DNA of 64,000 bases from Xestospongia bergquistia (lineage: Eukaryota; Porifera; Demospongiae; Haplosclerida; Petrosiidae). Location: positions 6,466,150-6,530,149 of the forward strand of contig OZ014419.1 of NCBI GenBank assembly GCA_963965975.1. Direction: 5' to 3'. Position 1 is the stretch's first letter; the number at the start of each line of letters is the position of its first letter. Of this stretch, positions 59,182 to 64,000 are shown one piece after another. A program made the translations under genes and the position numbers. Under the pieces are notes generated by a model. That model made no database searches. It saw only the letters and a list, made by a program, of their open reading frames with translations, and was not told the origin of the DNA.

Positions 59182-60225
59182 ATGGCTGATAAACATTATG
59201 ATCCATTTGAGTCTATACTCTTTACTGAGGACAGGTAAGATACCACGTGGGAGCACATGATCCTCCCAGGGCTCAATCTTTCTATTTATTATTAATGTCC
59301 TTTTGTTCAGAGCTCATCAGTTAGGATTCAAGGAAGGCTATACTCATGGAGTACAGCAAGGTTTATCTGATGGCTACCATACTGGATTTGAGAAAGGATG
59401 GCAGATAGGAGAAGAGGTATTAATGTATAAGATCGTTGAGGTCTTCTATGATAGTATTTTTCTAGATTGGTTTTTATTTGGGTTTTGCTGAGACGTGGCT
59501 AAATTTAGTCAGTCGAGAGGAGATGGACAAAAATGAAAAAGAGAAAAAAAACAAGTTAGTTGTTTATTTGTTCAAAGCAACAGAGGTCTGGCAAATGTCT
59601 ATACTTTGGTAGATAACATCTATTAGAAATCAGTATCATACTACCAAGGGTAGGTAAGAGGGAAGGAAGTGTTGAACGTTACATAGTACCATAGAAACAC
59701 TGTGTGGAAAGTAACATGACATACTTGTGACATAGTTCCGTAAATTTGCACATAATCTTAAAATAATGACATCACAATGAGAGTTAACTGGAGGATTATG
59801 TACTAATTTATGGAACTATGTCACATATATGTCATGTTACTTTCCACACAGTGTTTCTATAGTACTATGTGACATTCAACACTTCCTTCCCTCTTATCTA
59901 CTCTTAACAATATACTAGTCAATAAAAAATAACTTTTTCATATTCATTATTTAACTTGTATCTACCAGCATATAGTTTGATTCTAAGATCAAGGCATAGA
60001 AATGGGAATTTAATTGCCTTATTACCTAATTATGGTCCCATTATTTTGTATCTTTGATATAGACTTTTATCAGGGTTTATTACCATAGTAAAGGAGTTTT
60101 CTATTATGAACATCAATGAGACTGAATACACTTATCAACTCCAGCAATTAAGAGCTAAATATAAACAAGTTAGTCCCTATCATATGAGTATTTGTACGGT
60201 AATTAGTAAACAGAGGACAACATGA
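59182..60225 (+). CDS. LTO1: LTO1 (ORAOV1) homologue, Yae1/Lto1 Fe-S adaptor
   Basis: Small protein in four exons: 59182-59235 (MADKHYDPFESILFTEDR), 59311-59415, about 59466-59554 and about 60063-60225. Exon 2 carries the hallmark deca-GX3 motif (GFKEGYTHGVQQGLSDGYHT, then GFEKGWQIGEE), and exon 3 continues IGFYLGFAETW. The last exon is helical (LLSGFITIVKEFS...YTYQLQQLRAKYKQV). In yeast and humans Lto1 with Yae1 bridges the cytosolic iron-sulfur assembly machinery to the ABC protein Rli1/ABCE1; human LTO1 ends in a Trp that recruits the CIA complex, and I do not see that Trp here, so the 3' end may be incomplete or alternatively spliced. The third intron contains a MITE. Confidence 0.78.
59646..59908. 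mobile_element. palindromic MITE copy 2 (LTO1 intron)
   Basis: Second copy of the element at 31128-31403, with arms containing GTGTGGAAAGTAACATGACA on one side and its complement on the other. Its centre (GAGAGTTAACTGGAGGATTA) is inverted relative to copy 1. The sequence TACTA occurs close outside both ends, a possible target duplication. Non-coding. Confidence 0.8.
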
Positions 60226-61302
60226 GGGCAAATGATGCGAGAAGCAGAGTAGAAGGGTTTAGAAGGGATTGGCCTTCATATGCTCATCATTTCTCCTGTA
60301 TATTACTGGGAGTCATTGTGAAATTGCACAATCTACTAATTAGGTTTAAAATGTTCAACTTGTGCATAGAACTTTATATATTGGACAATACAAAACTGTC
60401 CAACATGAATGTCAACTCATTAATTTAAAGAAAGCACAAAAGAATTGTTTATATTGTACAAGGTAAACATCATTTTATGTGTCACAGCTATGCTCTATAA
60501 AGTATGCACAAGATGCTATATATGTTGGTGTGAAATTTATGTAATAACGTTGTGTATTCAGAGTGATCTGACGATATTGGCTGTCTTTGAAAATTAACTG
60601 TCTTAATTTTGGTATCCTTCTGTTAGTAGTCTGTCCTTTTATTTGTAGATCATATCTGTCTTAAAACTAACTCTTGAACTAGACTCTAAATCTCAAAACA
60701 AATCATTGACATTTTAAAAAAGTCATCTATCATTTCTGTTAAATAATGCAAGTAATTGATACTGTGGACCATCTACTTAACACTATATTATGATCAACAG
60801 AAAATTTGCATGAATTACTTAATAGTACAGTAATACTGAACTACTAAGTTTTATTCATGGCTTTCTCTTGAAAAATATAGTCTTGCCTTCATGACAATCT
60901 CCTTTTCTTTTTTTTGTATTATTTAATATAACAATTTTTAAAGTGATTTCTAATTTACAAAGACTGTTAATTATTCATCCAATCAAACTTACAAAATACA
61001 CACAACACAAAGAATGGAATATAACTTTATACATCTACTACACACATATACACTATACATATTATATACACACTTATACATTGATCAATAATTACTATCA
61101 ATATTACTTATAAAGAAAATGTTGTGATATAATACAGAGAATATATTTATCAGTTCAAAATGTTCTCATATTAATAATAATATGAGAACATTTAGTATCA
61201 TGTAATTATTGTCTTACAATAAAGATACAATTAACAATCAACACGAGTGATTATGGGAAGACTTGATGATAATAACTTAATCCTTTTCGTGAGAAAGGAG
61301 TG
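60226..61302. other. convergent 3' intergenic region
   Basis: Between the LTO1 stop and the stop of the minus-strand Ser/Pro-rich gene. AT-rich, no supported gene; contains the hairpin at 61157-61193. Confidence 0.55.
61157..61193. repeat. perfect inverted repeat (hairpin)
   Basis: AAATGTTCTCATATTA, a 4-base loop (ATAA), then TAATATGAGAACATTT: a 16-base perfect stem. It lies about 110 bases past the stop of the minus-strand gene, probably in its 3' UTR. Confidence 0.85.
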
Positions 61303-62409
61303 TTATTGAGATTGAGATGATGACGAACTTGGATGAACAAGTTTAGCAAACCCATTATGTAATTTCAATACCTCAACTGGGATGGGAACATGGATAGGAG
61401 ATGGTTGCGGAGAAGAAGATGGAGTTCTATCTTGTTCACTGGCAGTACTGGTTGTCAAGGCAAGTGGTGATAGAATATCGGGACGAGATGAGAGTTTCTT
61501 TTGTGCAAGAAGGTTTCCTTCTGAATGAACTCGCTGTCTCATTCTACATGAAGTACCTTCTTTGAGCTTCACTCGGACTTTTTGTATCGTTGGAGGTTCC
61601 AATAGACGATCTAATGAGCCACTACGCTGGGAAGACGTCAAGGGTGTGATGTCTGGTTCAGGAGATGGGGAGAGAGAAGGGGAGGAACTTAGAGCATCAT
61701 CACTACCAGAGCTGGCATGGAATGGCTGTCTGTGGACTCTATGTTTTTTCATTCTACTCCGACCAGCTGGATTCGTATGTTGAAAGTTTTGAGGCATAGC
61801 AATGCCAGGTGTGGTTTCACCTGATATTCTGACAGGACCTGGTAGACCTCGAAGGCAATCAAATGGTCGTGAATAGGCAGGATCTTCGGGGGAGTCAGTT
61901 CGGTTTAAGTTTAGCCTTGCTTGTCGAATCCTTTGTATTTCAGCTAATGTTTGGTATGGAGGTTCACTAACTGGAATATTACCCCCTTGATATTGGGATG
62001 AATAGTATTGTCTTAAGGCATCTATAGGATCAGCATAACCTGAATCAGATCCTGATCCAGGAGTCTCACTATCACGTGGAGGAGGAGGGCCTCTTAGTTT
62101 GTCATAATTATGAGGTATGTCAGGGCCTAAAATTAATGGATTTGAATGTTGACGGTGATGATTGTTGAAGTGAGAGTAATTCTGATCCACAGGAGAGTCC
62201 AAGTTAAAGATGTTGTTGATGTGATGAGGTGAAGATGAAGCAGAGGAAGTGGTACGAGGTTGGCTAACTGACTTTGAACGGTACCGTTCTTGTGGTTGAT
62301 CAAATTTTTCTGACTCTTCAAGAATGGTGATGTTTGTTCTGTAGTTGTAAGGGAAAGGAGAGGAAAGATTTGTGGGTTTTGCTGCAATCTTTGCAGGAGT
62401 TATATCAGC

Positions 62410-62470
<61 letters not shown>

Positions 62471-64000
62471 AGATATAACCACATACAAGTAGTTGTTACA
62501 TCATGACAAGCACAGCATGTACATAACATGTTTTCATGTACATAACATGTTTTCATGTACATGTAATGTAGCATGTAATGTAAATAGTGTTGTAAATGTA
62601 TGTTTTCCTGTGGTGTGATAACGATGATAATTAGCTAAGGTATACACTCCATGTATGTAATTTAGGGAAGGAACCAGACAAGGTAGTTTTGGTAATTGTT
62701 TACAGGTAAAGATGTAGTATTGGCTTCAAGTATACAAACTATTATAGGTCACAGCCAATATTCTATTGGTACTGATCTTTTTATATTACTTTAAAACCAA
62801 TTGTAATCATTTTGACAGGACAAGAAAAGTTAAGTGTGTACTTGATGCACAACAGATCTCCAAGTTGAACAATGTATATTTTAGCAAAGCAAACAGAATG
62901 CATTTCAAAGGATTGTGGTATAGGGTAAGTTTGACTAACTGGTACTTTTGTTATAACCCATTGTTACCTATAACAGTTTATCTGGTGTGGTCTATAATAA
63001 TAATATAATATTTGACCCTGTTGGACCATTAGAAACCCTTTTGGGAGCACAAAAAAGCTTTTGTGAGCAGAAACTAAGTTCTGTTCACACACATTTGAGT
63101 AAAAGAACAGCTGGTATTATTATTGTAAGCAGTGATTATCACCATGGCAGCTCAATGTAATACTAATATAAACAGGTTTGGGGTGCACTGTCATCATAGT
63201 AGCAAGCAAAGCAGGTCTATTATCTAACAAATAATACAAATGCAAGTATAGCAATGGGACATTGCAAGCACAACCTAAAACTCCCATCGATAATTAAAGT
63301 TTAAAGCAAACAATTTTAACACAATTATTATAAATAACATTATCTTTGGAAGAATTTCCACTAACACACAAAACAATTCAACTACTAGTCCATTGGATAA
63401 TATATAATGAGTATAGTACAACAAACATTCTCAATTGAAAGTATGTCAAATCACACATTATTACTATATACCAACATATACTGTATTAGTACATACCATA
63501 AATGGTGCTTGGACTTACAATGAAATTATCCCTTTTACTTAAGACCTAATGCTGTATACTAAAGATATATTTGCCCAATCTCATATATTACCAATATGCT
63601 ACTAATAATTGTTAAGTATACTTACAAGAACAACGAGTAAATGCTCTCCCTCGATGACTGCTATGTGTGGGTGTGTGGTTGGGACTACACAGAGGGGGTG
63701 TGTATGAAGGTGGGGGAGGAGCTGGATGAAGAGGAGGAGGAGGAAGGTCCATTGCGTCCAGGGTGGGTTCATTGGGAAGAGGACGGAATGTAAAAGGGAA
63801 AGAACGTCGATTGGTTGAACTAAATGAGAAATGAAATTATTTCCGTTATTTTTAAAATAAAGTATTAATCATACAAAGATATTGTATGTATTTTTAATGT
63901 CAAAGTTCACTTTACCAAGGTGTAGATGGACCAGGTGAAATCAGAGGTGATTCAGCATTTGATCTGCGGGGTTGTTGTGGTGATTCTGATGGTGAGGGTA
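61303..64000 (-). CDS. Ser/Pro-rich protein, C-terminal exons (5' end beyond window)
   Basis: Three exons visible from right to left: about 63916-64000 (PSPSESPQQPRRSNAESPLI), 63626-63819 (TNRRSFPFTFRPLPNEPTLD, then a PPPPLHPAPPPPSYTPP run) and 61303-62410, a long last exon ending SSSSSQSQ. The whole stretch is Ser, Pro, Gln and Arg-rich and looks disordered, with possible short motifs such as PPPPLHP and basic-Ser sites (RSKSVSQP, RVHSEGN) that resemble 14-3-3 or kinase sites. It looks like the regulatory tail of a larger signalling or cytoskeletal protein. I do not recognise the family from this part. A 55-base (GA)n tract is the polypyrimidine tract of the last exon. Confidence 0.6.
62412..62467. 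repeat. (GA)n microsatellite at acceptor of last exon
   Basis: Pure (AG)n of about 55 bases, read on the minus strand as (CT)n followed directly by the acceptor AG of the 61303-62410 exon. Confidence 0.95.
62511..62585. repeat. short direct repeats in intron
   Basis: GTACATAACATGTTTTCAT is repeated twice, followed by two copies of CATGTAATGTA. A small intronic tandem repeat without visible function. Confidence 0.7.

Noticed and set aside
1..64000. tRNA and rRNA genes
   Set aside because: I looked for B-box-like and rRNA core sequences by eye and found none; a tRNAscan-SE run would be decisive.

Overview
The window is eukaryotic nuclear DNA, almost certainly from an early-branching, compact-genome invertebrate. 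It is strongly AT-rich, most introns are short (about 45 to 500 bases) with GT/AG ends, genes are only hundreds of bases apart, and the gene set is metazoan (GCP3, PPP6C, SUCLA2, POLD3, type II diacylglycerol kinase, DHRS12, DESI1, LTO1). A demosponge such as Amphimedon is my best guess; this is an inference from style and content, not an identification.

Layout, left to right. 1-5.3 kb: repeats plus the end of an unrecognised plus-strand gene. 5.3-6.7 kb: a plus-strand MACPF-like gene cut by a 200-N gap. 6.9-14.1 kb, minus strand: gamma-tubulin complex component 3 (GCP3), whose C-terminal half is lost in the gap. One GCP3 intron holds, on the opposite strand, a tandem cluster of three single-exon SOUL/heme-binding genes. 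14.4-17.7 kb: a protein with two coactosin-type ADF-H domains (+). 18.2-19.7 kb: PPP6C (-), sharing a 103-base divergent promoter with SUCLA2 (+, 19.8-22.3 kb). 22.4-24.1 kb: a type II Golgi glycosyltransferase-like gene (+). 24.6-27.4 kb: POLD3 (-). 28.2-39.5 kb: a type II diacylglycerol kinase (-) with PH, C1, split catalytic and SAM domains.

40.9-52 kb is a young duplication zone: two complete DHRS12-type reductases and a third broken copy, and two DESI1-type deSUMOylases fused to a UBA domain. The second DESI1 has lost its catalytic cysteine. A block of DHRS12, DESI1 and the first 8 codons of the next gene has been duplicated. The junction holds the 3' end of a Ty3/gypsy-like retrotransposon and a very G-rich tract.

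52.0-57.2 kb encodes the most striking protein: about 1640 residues combining RWD, CCCH zinc finger, MJ1316 RNA-end recognition, 2H phosphoesterase, P-loop polynucleotide-kinase-like, second 2H-like, HAD phosphatase, poly(A)-polymerase-like nucleotidyltransferase and R3H domains. It looks like an all-in-one RNA end-healing and repair enzyme. The window closes with a beta-propeller-like gene, LTO1 (an Fe-S assembly adaptor), and the C-terminal exons of a Ser/Pro-rich gene running off the right edge.

The genes are mostly independent housekeeping loci with no operon logic. The functional couplings I can propose are shared divergent promoters and the duplicated DHRS12/DESI1 block. Exon coordinates come from reading splice sites and comparing proteins by memory, so multi-exon CDS spans are given as outer limits.
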